16,893 nucleotides of DNA, taken from the NCBI GenBank assembly GCA_013362835.1, contig JABFVJ010000484.1:1-16893 (forward strand), given 5' to 3'. The DNA is from Nonomuraea sp. GTDB lineage: Bacteria; Actinomycetota; Actinomycetes; Streptosporangiales; Streptosporangiaceae. The notes under the pieces were generated by a model. The model made no database searches, was not told the DNA's origin, and saw only the letters and a list, made by a program, of their open reading frames with translations. Both the position numbers and the translations under genes were made by a program. Positions 1-5,867 of this stretch are shown here, in pieces (within the stretch, counting starts at the first letter, position 1; every line of letters starts with the position of its first letter).

Positions 1-925
1 GCGGACCGCGGCGGGGCGCGGCGCCCGCGTCCTGACCCGCTGCCGCGCCCTGCGGCTCACGGACGAGGGCGCCGACGTGCGGGACGAGCTGACCGGTGAG
101 GAGTTCACGATCCGCGCCAGGGCGGTGGTCAACGCGACCGGCGTGTGGGCGGGCGGGCTCGACCCGGCGGTACGGCTGCGCCCGTCGCGCGGCACGCACC
201 TGGTGCTCGGCCCCGGGACCCTGCCGGGGCTGATCACCGGGCTGCACGTGCCCATTCCCGGAGAGACCAACCGATTCGCGCTCGTACTCCCCCAGCCCGA
301 CGGCCGCGTCTACGTCGGCCTCACCGACGAACCGGTGGACGGGCCGGTCCCCGACGTCCCCGAAGCGCCCGCGGAGGACGTCAGGACGCTCCTGGAGGTG
401 CTGAACGGCGTTCTGGGGACTCAGGTGACCCCTGAGGCGGTCGCGGGCGCGTACGCGGGCCTCAGGCCCCTCCTGGCCGCGGACGGCCGTACGGCGGACC
501 TCTCGCGGCGGCACGCGGTCCTGTCCGAGAGCGGAGTGGTCACGGTGGTGGGCGGCAAGCTGACGACGTACCGGCGGATGGCGGAGGACGCCGTGGACCG
601 GGCGGTCGCGCTCAAGGACCTCACGGCGGGACCGAGCCGTACGAAACGGATCCCCCTCGTCGGAGCCGGTCCCCAGCCGGGGGGCGTGCCCGCGCGCCTC
701 GCCGAGCGCTACGGCAGCGAGGCCGCGGCCGCGTACGAGCTCGTCAAGGCGTACCCGGAGGAGGTCGGGCTCGGGCTCACCCAGGGCGACCTGCTCTGGT
801 CGGTACGGCACGAGGGCGCGCTCGACGAGGGCGACCTGCTGGACCGCAGGACCAGGATCGGCCTGGTCGGAGCCGACCGCGACCGGGCGCTGCCCGCGAC
901 GCGCGACACGCTCGCCATCGGGTGA
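1..925 (+). CDS. glpD: Glycerol-3-phosphate dehydrogenase, 5'-truncated by window edge
   Basis: This is the C-terminal 307 residues of a FAD-dependent sn-glycerol-3-phosphate dehydrogenase. It oxidises glycerol-3-phosphate to dihydroxyacetone phosphate at the membrane and passes electrons to the quinone pool. The frame is open from base 2, so the true start lies outside the window. Visible family landmarks are a VVNATGVWA segment of the FAD fold, SRGTHLVL, a YVGLTDEP segment, and VVGGKLTTYRRMAEDAVDRAV near the end of the oxidoreductase domain. A helical C-terminal DAO_C-type domain of about 75 residues follows and ends in LAIG. The next gene starts about 70 bp downstream on the same strand behind its own iron box, so it is probably a separate transcription unit. 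GlpD is well supported over other DAO-family oxidases by the GGKLTTYR motif and the C-terminal domain. Confidence 0.93.
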   Translation, partial: RTAAGRGARVLTRCRALRLTDEGADVRDELTGEEFTIRARAVVNATGVWAGGLDPAVRLRPSRGTHLVLGPGTLPGLITGLHVPIPGETNRFALVLPQPDGRVYVGLTDEPVDGPVPDVPEAPAEDVRTLLEVLNGVLGTQVTPEAVAGAYAGLRPLLAADGRTADLSRRHAVLSESGVVTVVGGKLTTYRRMAEDAVDRAVALKDLTAGPSRTKRIPLVGAGPQPGGVPARLAERYGSEAAAAYELVKAYPEEVGLGLTQGDLLWSVRHEGALDEGDLLDRRTRIGLVGADRDRALPATRDTLAIG

Positions 926-949
926 CCCGCTCCCAAACCCGCCAATGCG

Positions 950-968
950 TTAGGTTAGTCTTACCTAA
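950..968. promoter_or_regulatory. Iron box (DtxR/IdeR/DmdR operator)
   Basis: The 19-mer TTAGGTTAGTCTTACCTAA matches the actinobacterial iron-box consensus TTAGGTTAGGCTAACCTAA at 17 of 19 positions and is an imperfect palindrome. It lies 25 bp after the glpD stop and 30 bp before the TTG start of the next gene, where an Fe(II)-loaded repressor would block transcription. Operator identity follows from the consensus; binding is inferred. Confidence 0.8.
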
Positions 969-997
969 TTCGTTGCGGCGCGGGAGAGGGGAAGGCG

Positions 998-1912
998 TTG
1001 GGCAGGGGCTGCGAGCATCCGGCGGGGTGCCACACCGGCGAGATGCCCACTCTGGCCAGCGCCACCGTGGGAGCCCGCCTCTGGCTGCTGATCGAGTACG
1101 CCGGCGCCTGGCCCTCCCACCTGGAAAGCTTGCAGCTTCCTGAAAAAATCGCCGAACTCGTGCGCGCGGCGCTCGAACGCGGTATCAGGCCCCAGCTCAT
1201 CAGGCGGCCGGGAAAGCGGACCCGGCCACAGGACCAGGGCATCCCTGTGCTACTGGCCTACGCCGCCGGTGACCACCCCTGGCTGGCCAGGGGTGTCGTC
1301 GCAGGTCCGGACGATCTTGACCTGGACGCCTTCATGGCCGGAGTGCTCCCGGAATCCTGCATACTTGAAGACGAGCCGGTATTTCTGGTCTGCACGCACG
1401 CCAAGCGCAATGCGTGCTGCGCCCGCATTGGACTACCCCTCGCTCGGTCGCTGGCCGAATCTTTGCCCGGCAGAGTGTGGGAAACGTCACACGTTGGCGG
1501 CGATCGCTACGCCGCCAACCTCGTGTGCTTGCCACACGGAATTTTCTACGGCAGCATGTCTCAGGCTGCTGCACTGGCAGCGGCTAACGCGTACCGGTCG
1601 GGCGAGGTCATTCTCGACCGTCTCCGGGGACGCGCAGGCATCCCTGAGCCATTGCAAGCCGTCGAGCATTTTGCCCGAGCCCATACGGGAGAGTGTTCTG
1701 TCGGCGCAGTGGCCGTGGAATCCTCCAGGTCGGACGGCGACGTCACCGAAGCGATCGTGCGCTGCGGAGACGTCCGGTTCCAGGTTGTGGTTGAGCCATC
1801 GGCGTTCACAGCGCCGTGTGGTACGGCTTGCGCCGAGACGATCACCACCTACCGGCTGGTTTCGCTGGACAGGCTCACGCCTGTGCGGTACGCCACGCCC
1901 GCCCTCGCCTGA
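998..1912 (+). CDS. Sucrase/ferredoxin-like (Suc_Fer-like) thioredoxin-fold Fe-S protein
   Basis: This 304-residue protein belongs to the Suc_Fer-like family (Pfam PF06999), which has a C-terminal thioredoxin-like [2Fe-2S] ferredoxin domain; the yeast relative Apd1 binds its cluster with Cys and His. Visible motifs are C132-T-H with C140-C141 in CTHAKRNACC, SHVGGDRYAANLVCLPHG around H165-H180, and the N-terminal WLLIEY typical of the family. The chosen start is TTG at 998, preceded by a purine-rich GGGAGAGGGG tract; it keeps the N-terminal Cys5 region that relatives have, whereas the internal ATG at 1041 would lose it. The iron box upstream implies induction under iron limitation, so a redox role in iron or siderophore handling is a fair inference. 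The substrate is unknown, and the 'sucrase' name is historical. The body of the gene is visibly less GC-rich than glpD, with runs such as gaaaaaatc. Confidence 0.85.
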   Translation: MGRGCEHPAGCHTGEMPTLASATVGARLWLLIEYAGAWPSHLESLQLPEKIAELVRAALERGIRPQLIRRPGKRTRPQDQGIPVLLAYAAGDHPWLARGVVAGPDDLDLDAFMAGVLPESCILEDEPVFLVCTHAKRNACCARIGLPLARSLAESLPGRVWETSHVGGDRYAANLVCLPHGIFYGSMSQAAALAAANAYRSGEVILDRLRGRAGIPEPLQAVEHFARAHTGECSVGAVAVESSRSDGDVTEAIVRCGDVRFQVVVEPSAFTAPCGTACAETITTYRLVSLDRLTPVRYATPALA

Positions 1913-2012
1913 ACAGGGAACATCACGGCCCGTCCTTGCGTTGGAACAGTGACGCCAAAAGCGTCCAATGCGGCTCAATTACCGAAATACCTCTCACAAA
2001 GGTGGTTTTCTC

Positions 2013-2324
2013 ATGTCTCAGGTACGTCGGCAGCTCGCCCGCCCGCGCCCCAGCTGGGGTTGGCAGGATGATGCCGCGTGCCGGGGTGAGGATCTCGTGC
2101 TCTTCTTCGGCCCCGATGGGGAGCGGCAGCCCGAGCGTGACGTACGTGAGCGGAAGGCCAAGGCGATCTGCGCCGGATGCCCTGTCCGCAACGAGTGCCT
2201 AGACTACGCGCTGTCCCGGCCGGAGAAGTACGGCACGTGGGGCGGTCTCAACGAGGACGAGCGCGCCAGCGAGCGTCGCCGTCGCATGCGCCGCGCCGCC
2301 AGCGCCGGCATCTCCGCCGCCTGA
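2013..2324 (+). CDS. WhiB-family [4Fe-4S] transcriptional regulator, WhiD/WhiB3-like
   Basis: This is a 103-residue Wbl protein. The four cluster ligands have canonical spacing: C23, C53, C56 and C62 (C-x29-C-x2-C-x5-C). The beta-turn motif is GTWGG (residues 74-78), followed by an Arg-rich tail (RRRRMRRA) for DNA contact. The segment LFFGPDGERQPERDVRERKAKAIC most resembles the WhiD/WhiB3 branch (LFFHPDGERGRARTQREQRAKEMC), not WhiB1, WhiB4 or WhiB7. Wbl proteins bind sigma region 4 of the principal sigma factor and respond to NO or O2 through the cluster. The start is ATG 2013 because AAAGGTGG sits 8 nt upstream; the frame continues 15 codons further up without a better ribosome site. It lies 100 bp downstream of the iron-regulated Fe-S protein gene, but co-transcription cannot be judged. 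The exact paralogue assignment is tentative. Confidence 0.92.
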   Translation: MSQVRRQLARPRPSWGWQDDAACRGEDLVLFFGPDGERQPERDVRERKAKAICAGCPVRNECLDYALSRPEKYGTWGGLNEDERASERRRRMRRAASAGISAA

Positions 2325-2362
2325 AACACCTCGGCAGCAACCACGATCATCGCGTGATCACT

Positions 2363-2431
2363 CAGTTGTCCCGATGAACCGGAGCCTGGCCTTCCATGCC
2401 CAGGCTCTGGCGAACCCGGTCGGGGCAACTG
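2363..2431 (+). other. Long imperfect stem-loop after whiB
   Basis: CAGTTG at 2363-2368 pairs with CAACTG at 2426-2431, and CCCGA at 2370-2374 pairs with TCGGG at 2420-2424. After an internal loop, GAGCCTGG at 2382-2389 pairs with CCAGGCTC at 2399-2406. The hairpin starts 39 bp past the whiB stop and could act as a terminator or as a structured RNA 3' end. There is no T-tract, as is common in actinobacteria. Confidence 0.5.
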
Positions 2432-2486
2432 CCTGATCAGGCCCGAGATCGTCACCCCACGCACGGCATCACCCGGCCACCCCCGC

Positions 2487-2505
2487 CCACCCCGGGCAGG
2501 GGTGG
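2487..2505 (+). terminator. Candidate GC-rich hairpin terminator
   Basis: CCACCCC (2487-2493) and GGGGTGG (2499-2505) form a perfect 7-bp stem with a 5-base loop. No T-tract follows. It is symmetrical, so it could work from either side; assignment as a terminator is by shape and position only. Confidence 0.4.
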
Positions 2506-2521
2506 CCGTCGCGTTTCGTAC

Positions 2522-2628
2522 AGCGGATCCCCAGCGCGAGCGGAATCGTCCCGCGGATTCCCCGCTTGCGCGGAGTCATCCCGCGAGTTCCCCACATGAG
2601 CGGAACCGTTCCGCGGGTTCCCGGCATT
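2522..2628. repeat. 30-bp degenerate tandem repeat, about 3.5 copies, with hairpins at the junctions
   Basis: Units begin at 2522, 2552 and 2582, with a partial unit from 2612. Units 1 and 2 agree at 22 of 30 positions, and units 2 and 3 at 21 of 30. Each unit holds a TTCCCC-like run followed by a GCGG block and TCC. At unit junctions the pattern GGAAYC, 8 bases, GRTTCC recurs: GGAATC/GATTCC at 2542-2561 and GGAACC/GGTTCC at 2602-2621, a compensatory T-A to C-G change. Single units look like a type I-E CRISPR repeat (for example GAGTTCCCC then GCGG), but no spacers separate them. Confidence 0.7.
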
Positions 2629-2672
2629 GGGTGCGACCCTACTCGTGCGCACACGACCGATATGGTGCGCGT

Positions 2673-3305
2673 ATGCCGGAATCAGCGTCTGTGACCGCCG
2701 ACGACCTCGACGAGGCGGTACGGCTCGCCGTCGACACCCTGCGGGACGCGCCGCCGCAGGCGTGGGACGGCAAGGCGGGCACCCTGGAGTGGACCTGCTG
2801 GGAGACCGTCGAACACCTGGCCGACGACCTGTTCGCCTACGCCGCCCAGCTCGGCCTCACGGTCGCGCCGCTCGACACGTACGTGCCCTTCGCCCTGGAA
2901 CGTCGTCGGCCGGGAGGGCCGAACAACACCATCCACGCCGACCGCGCGGCGGGCCCCGGCGGGCTGTTGCAGGTGCTGCAGGCGTGCGGCGCACTGCTGT
3001 CGGCGATGGTCCGCGCCGCGCCGCCCGAGGCGCGCGGCCACCACGGCTTCGGGACGGCCGACGCGTCGGCGTCCGCCGCGATGGGCGTGGTCGAGACCCT
3101 GGTGCACGTGCACGACGTGTGCGAAGGGCTGGGCCTGGACTGGGAGGCGCCCGCCGGGCTGTGCTCGCGGGTGCTGGCCCGCCTGTTCCCCGATGCCCCC
3201 ACCGGCACCGGCCCCTGGGTCACCCTGCTGTGGGCCACCGGTCGCGGCGAGCTCCCTGGACACCCGCGGCTGACCAAGTGGCGCTGGTACAACGAACCCC
3301 GCTGA
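2673..3305 (+). CDS. DinB/maleylpyruvate-isomerase-like metal-binding protein
   Basis: This 210-residue protein has the DinB/MDMPI four-helix-bundle pattern. Such proteins bind a divalent metal through His residues, and several are mycothiol- or bacillithiol-dependent transferases. Likely ligands are H48 in WETVEHLADDL and H145/H147 in ETLVHVHDVCEGLG. The C-terminal part (about 155-210) is a variable lobe ending in RLTKWRWYNEPR, a Trp-rich end I recognise from actinobacterial homologues annotated only as maleylpyruvate isomerase N-terminal-domain proteins. The start is ATG 2673; no strong ribosome site is visible, and the next in-frame candidate would cut into helix 1. Its stop TGA and the stop of the convergent DUF397 gene together form the palindrome TGATCA (3303-3308), so the two genes abut with no spacer and no terminator between them. 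The substrate is unknown. Confidence 0.75.
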   Translation: MPESASVTADDLDEAVRLAVDTLRDAPPQAWDGKAGTLEWTCWETVEHLADDLFAYAAQLGLTVAPLDTYVPFALERRRPGGPNNTIHADRAAGPGGLLQVLQACGALLSAMVRAAPPEARGHHGFGTADASASAAMGVVETLVHVHDVCEGLGLDWEAPAGLCSRVLARLFPDAPTGTGPWVTLLWATGRGELPGHPRLTKWRWYNEPR

Positions 3306-3539
3306 TCAGACGATCAGGTCGTCGAACTCCCCGTCCTTGGCCCCGAGCACGAACGCGGTGATCTCGGCCTGCGTGTAGACCAGGGCCGGACCTTCGGGGA
3401 AGCGGGAGTTGCGCATGGCGATCTCACCCGTGGGCAGGCCCGCGACCTCGACGCAGTTGCCGTTGGGGTTGCTCCGCCTGCTCTTGCGCCAGACCACGGG
3501 GAGGCGACCGGCGGGGGTTCCGTTCCGGAACTCGTGCAT
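3306..3539 (-). CDS. DUF397 domain protein
   Basis: This 77-residue protein fits the actinobacterial DUF397 family: WRKSRRSNPNGNCVEVA at 17-33, then an MRNSR segment, PALVYTQAEITAFVLGAKDGEFD, and an acidic end. DUF397 proteins are small partners normally encoded beside XRE/DUF5753 regulators, often with an ATPase as well (the WhiJ/AbaA-type clusters of Streptomyces), and in studied cases they modulate the XRE protein. The start is ATG 3539 with an AGGAG ribosome site about 8 nt upstream. It lies 134 bp downstream of the XRE gene on the same strand. A perfect 18-bp palindrome sits 25-42 bp upstream of the start and shares its core with the palindrome before the XRE gene, which points to co-regulation by that protein. 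Confidence 0.92.
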   Translation of the reverse strand: MHEFRNGTPAGRLPVVWRKSRRSNPNGNCVEVAGLPTGEIAMRNSRFPEGPALVYTQAEITAFVLGAKDGEFDDLIV

Positions 3540-3563
3540 GGGGGCAGCTCCTAGCAGATCTTA

Positions 3564-3581
3564 CGGATGCACGTGCATCCG
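3564..3581. promoter_or_regulatory. Palindrome upstream of DUF397 gene, candidate XRE operator
   Basis: CGGATGCACGTGCATCCG is a perfect 18-bp palindrome, 25 bp before the DUF397 start. Its central TGCACGTGCA is identical to the centre of the palindrome at 4572-4589. Function as the XRE binding site is inferred from the paired placement. Confidence 0.6.
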
Positions 3582-3673
3582 CTTTTGCGCCGACAATACG
3601 GCAGCTCGCCGACCTCCATATAGCGGACGACCAAAAATCCGGGTATGTAGTGGATCACACGGATTTCAGCAGG

Positions 3674-4555
3674 TCATCGGGAAAGCATTTGTTCCAGAAA
3701 GCGCCTGGTCTGCTTCGGTTCGAGCGCTTGGATGCTGAGCCGGTCCATGACCTCCATGTAGTGGTCGGAGTCGGCCGGCTTGTCCAGATAGAGGGCGCTG
3801 GTGAGCTGTTCCATGTAGACCACGTCGGGCAGCTCGGGCTCGGGGAAGCGCAGGATGCTGAACGACCCGCCCGCCGCCGCGTGGCCGCCGCTCTCGAACG
3901 GCATCACCTGCACGGTGATGTTGCGCTCGGCCGTGGCGTCGAGCAGGTGGGCGATCTGCTCGCGCATCGCCTCGGGGCCGCCGAGCGCGCGGCGCACGAC
4001 CGCCTCGTCGATCACCGCCCACAGCGTGAGCCCGCTCTCCAGGCGCTTCTGCCTGGTGGTGCGCAGGGCGACCCGCCGGTCGAGCTCGCCGTCGGGGGCC
4101 TTCTCGTTGCCGAGCCTGATCACGGCCTTGGCGTACGCGGGCGTCTGCAGCAGCCCGGGGACGAACTGGTTCTCGTACGTGCGGATGGCCGAGGCGGCGC
4201 CCTCAAGGCCGATGTAGACCTCGAACCAGCCGGGGAGCAGGTCGCCGTACTTGTGCCACCAGCCGGGGGCGTTGGCCTGCCTGGCCAGGGCGAGCAGCGG
4301 CTCGCGCTCGTCGGGGTCGGTGACGCCGTAGAGGGTGAGGAGGTCGGCGACGTCGCGCTGCTTGAAGCTGACCTGCCCGAGCTCCAGACGGCTGATCTTG
4401 GCGTGGGATGCGCGAATCGAGTAGCCGGCGTCCTCCCGCGAGATACCCTTCTCGGTGCGGAGTCTGCGCAGCTGCGTGCCCAGCAGGATCCGCAGCACCG
4501 TCGGACTTCCCGGCGTGTGGCTGAGAAGCTTTCCCTCCGCGCTCTGTGCGCTCAC
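3674..4555 (-). CDS. XRE-family helix-turn-helix regulator with DUF5753 domain
   Basis: This 293-residue protein carries an N-terminal XRE/lambda-repressor-type HTH at about 23-80 (LRRLRTEKGISREDAGYSIR, then HAKISRLELG, a standard recognition-helix layout). A DUF5753 domain follows from about 105 to 285 (YIGLEGAASAIRTYENQFVPGLLQTPAYAKAV, VIDEAVVRRALGG, ILRFPEPELPDVVYMEQLTSALYLD), where ligand or partner sensing is presumed. The length is typical of the family. The start is GTG 4555 with AGGAG 8 nt upstream. The gene is divergent from an ATP-binding protein gene and upstream of DUF397, the classic trio of Streptomyces developmental and antibiotic regulators. A perfect 18-bp palindrome lies 17-34 bp before the start and suggests autoregulation. 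The target genes are unknown. Confidence 0.93.
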   Translation of the reverse strand: MSAQSAEGKLLSHTPGSPTVLRILLGTQLRRLRTEKGISREDAGYSIRASHAKISRLELGQVSFKQRDVADLLTLYGVTDPDEREPLLALARQANAPGWWHKYGDLLPGWFEVYIGLEGAASAIRTYENQFVPGLLQTPAYAKAVIRLGNEKAPDGELDRRVALRTTRQKRLESGLTLWAVIDEAVVRRALGGPEAMREQIAHLLDATAERNITVQVMPFESGGHAAAGGSFSILRFPEPELPDVVYMEQLTSALYLDKPADSDHYMEVMDRLSIQALEPKQTRRFLEQMLSR

Positions 4556-4571
4556 TCGCCCGCTCCTAGAT

Positions 4572-4589
4572 CATCTGCACGTGCAGATG
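4572..4589. promoter_or_regulatory. Palindrome upstream of XRE gene, candidate autoregulatory operator
   Basis: CATCTGCACGTGCAGATG is a perfect 18-bp palindrome 17 bp before the GTG start of the XRE gene, in the divergent gap shared with the ATPase gene. It shares the core TGCACGTGCA with 3564-3581. The flanking bases differ, but each site keeps perfect dyad symmetry. Confidence 0.6.
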
Positions 4590-4684
4590 TGATTCGCATC
4601 GGTAATACACGAAAAGTCTTGCATCGATAACCACACCCCGTAAAGATGGGCACTGGATCACCAGACCGCGCCTCGGGGGCCAGA

Positions 4685-5155
4685 ATGACGACTTTCGACG
4701 CTCGGCCGCAGGCCGCCATCGGCTCCCGGCCACCAGGGTGGCTGTCGTCCATTCTGGTGGATGGCCGTGCCGGCGAGTGCGACGTGGTGTTCCCGTTCTA
4801 CGATCGCACCGCGTTCGAGCCCGCGTGCGTGGCGATGGCCAGGCGGTTCGTGGATCAGACGCTCACCTCGTGGGCGGCCGGCGACCTGGCCTACGACATG
4901 CAGCTGGTGGTCCCCGAGCTGGTCACGAACGCGATGCGGCACGGCGGCGGCGCGGCGCAGCTGCGGCTGCTCTCCCACGGCGGCGAGCTGGCCTGCGCGG
5001 TGACCGATCACAGCCGCACGGTTCCGGTGGCCGCGACGTCCGACGTGTTCGCGGAGTTCGGGCGGGGGTTGCGGCTGGTCGACGCGCTCTGCGCCGCCTG
5101 GGGCTGGCTCGCGACGGGCGGCTCGCGCAAGCTGGTCTGGGCCGTGATCGGCTAG
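4685..5155 (+). CDS. HATPase-fold anti-sigma-factor-like ATP-binding protein
   Basis: This 156-residue protein has a single GHKL/HATPase_c_2 domain like RsbW/SpoIIAB-type kinases. The N-box is ELVTNAMRHG (E78, N82), the G1-like Asp is D108 in AVTDHS, and GRGLRLVDAL at 126-135 is the G2-like ATP lid. The usual DxG-type G1 box is not intact (DHSRTVP), which is common in the many actinobacterial stand-alone members. Such proteins are predicted to bind sigma or anti-sigma factors; actual kinase activity is uncertain. The start is taken as ATG 4685, with a GGGGG tract 6-10 nt upstream; ATG 4646 in the same frame would add 13 residues. It is divergent from the XRE gene across 129 bp, so one set of operators could serve both. 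The gene ends 7 bp before the stop of the convergent phosphoribosyltransferase gene. Confidence 0.88.
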   Translation: MTTFDARPQAAIGSRPPGWLSSILVDGRAGECDVVFPFYDRTAFEPACVAMARRFVDQTLTSWAAGDLAYDMQLVVPELVTNAMRHGGGAAQLRLLSHGGELACAVTDHSRTVPVAATSDVFAEFGRGLRLVDALCAAWGWLATGGSRKLVWAVIG

Positions 5156-5162
5156 CCGTCCC

Positions 5163-5789
5163 TCAGCGGCGGTCGAGGAGGTCCAGGACGTCCTCGTCGG
5201 TGAGCTGGTCGAAGTGCGCGTACCACTGGCCGACCGCCCTGAAGTCGAGCGGGACCATCAACACCACCACCTCGTCGGCCTCCTGGCGCATGACCTCGAC
5301 CGTGTCGCTCGCCCCGACCGGTACGGCCAGCGTCAGCTTGGCGGGCTTGGCCTCGGCGGCCGCCCGCAGCGCGGCCCGCGCGGTGACGCCGGTGGCCAGG
5401 CCGTCGTCCACGACGATGACCTCGCGGCCTGCCAGCCGCGGCAGCGGCCGGTCGCCCCGGTACGTCTCGACCCGCCGGGCCAGCTCCCGCCGCTCCCGTT
5501 CGACCACGTCGGCCACGGACTCCGGCGTGAGGCCCAGCCGGTCGAGCAACGTCAGGTCGAACACCGGCTCGCCGCCCTCGGCGATCGCGCCCACCCCCAG
5601 CTCCGGCATGGACGGGTAGCCGATCTTCCGGGTGACGAGGACGTCGAGCACGCCGCCGAGCCGGCGTACGACGGGCAGGGCGACCGCGACCCCGCCGCGC
5701 GGCAACGCCAGCACGACGGGATCGTGCGCCCCGGTCAGCCGTTCGGCCAGCAGCTCCCCGGCCTCGGCCCGATCCGCGAACAGCTCCAT
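5163..5789 (-). CDS. Phosphoribosyltransferase-family protein
   Basis: This 208-residue single-domain type I PRTase has the PRPP-binding signature VIVVDDGLATGVTARAAL at 124-141. The N-terminal pattern LALPRGGVAVALPVVRRLGG and TRKIGYPSMPELGVGAIAEGG is typical of a widespread PRTase subfamily of unknown substrate, often encoded with dienelactone-hydrolase or stress genes. It is not recognisably apt, hpt, pyrE or upp, so a nucleobase substrate should not be assumed. The start is ATG 5789; the upstream ribosome site is weak (a G-rich run GGGGG about 12 nt away). It lies 78 bp downstream of rsgA on the same strand, with a hairpin between them, so it probably has its own promoter or depends on read-through. 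Confidence 0.85.
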   Translation of the reverse strand: MELFADRAEAGELLAERLTGAHDPVVLALPRGGVAVALPVVRRLGGVLDVLVTRKIGYPSMPELGVGAIAEGGEPVFDLTLLDRLGLTPESVADVVERERRELARRVETYRGDRPLPRLAGREVIVVDDGLATGVTARAALRAAAEAKPAKLTLAVPVGASDTVEVMRQEADEVVVLMVPLDFRAVGQWYAHFDQLTDEDVLDLLDRR

Positions 5790-5833
5790 GACCTGTGCTT
5801 ACCCCCCTCACACCGTCTACTCGCGGACCGAGC

Positions 5834-5852
5834 CCGCCGGAGGCGCCGGCGG
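5834..5852 (-). terminator. Candidate terminator hairpin after rsgA
   Basis: CCGCCGG (5834-5840) and CCGGCGG (5846-5852) form a perfect 7-bp stem with a 5-base loop, 15 bp past the rsgA stop and before the PRTase gene. No T-tract is visible. Confidence 0.45.
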
Positions 5853-5867
5853 TCAGGGGCAGGTCGG

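Larger units (their letters stand above)
2325..2672. other. Gene-free intergenic region rich in palindromes
   Basis: I see no credible coding sequence in these 348 bases. In order they hold a small hairpin GATCA-tcgcg-TGATC at 2345-2359; a long imperfect stem-loop at 2363-2431; a perfect 12-bp palindrome GCCTGATCAGGC at 2431-2442; a strong GC hairpin at 2487-2505; and 30-bp degenerate tandem repeats at 2522-2628. The whiB gene lies upstream and the DinB-like gene downstream, both on the + strand, so any transcript crossing this region would be highly structured. Confidence 0.7.

Noticed and set aside
1941..1968. Hairpin GACGC-caaaa-GCGTC between the Suc_Fer-like gene and whiB
   Set aside because: The 5-bp stem is too weak to separate terminator, operator or chance, and no clear whiB promoter could be placed around it.
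2522..2628. A genuine CRISPR array
   Set aside because: Units follow each other at 30 bp with no spacers, are only about 70 percent alike, and no cas gene is in the window.
3103..3112. A third TGCACGTGCA, identical to the palindrome core
   Set aside because: It lies inside the DinB-like gene, encoding the V-H-V-H metal-ligand stretch, and its wider flanks are not symmetrical. It shows that the 10-mer alone can arise by coding, so only the 18-bp sites were called operators.
3551..3619. A 22-residue Cys-rich ORF on the - strand (ATG 3619) between XRE and DUF397
   Set aside because: It has no ribosome site and its codons run through the palindrome. Its TAG overlaps the DUF397 ribosome site, which may be chance.
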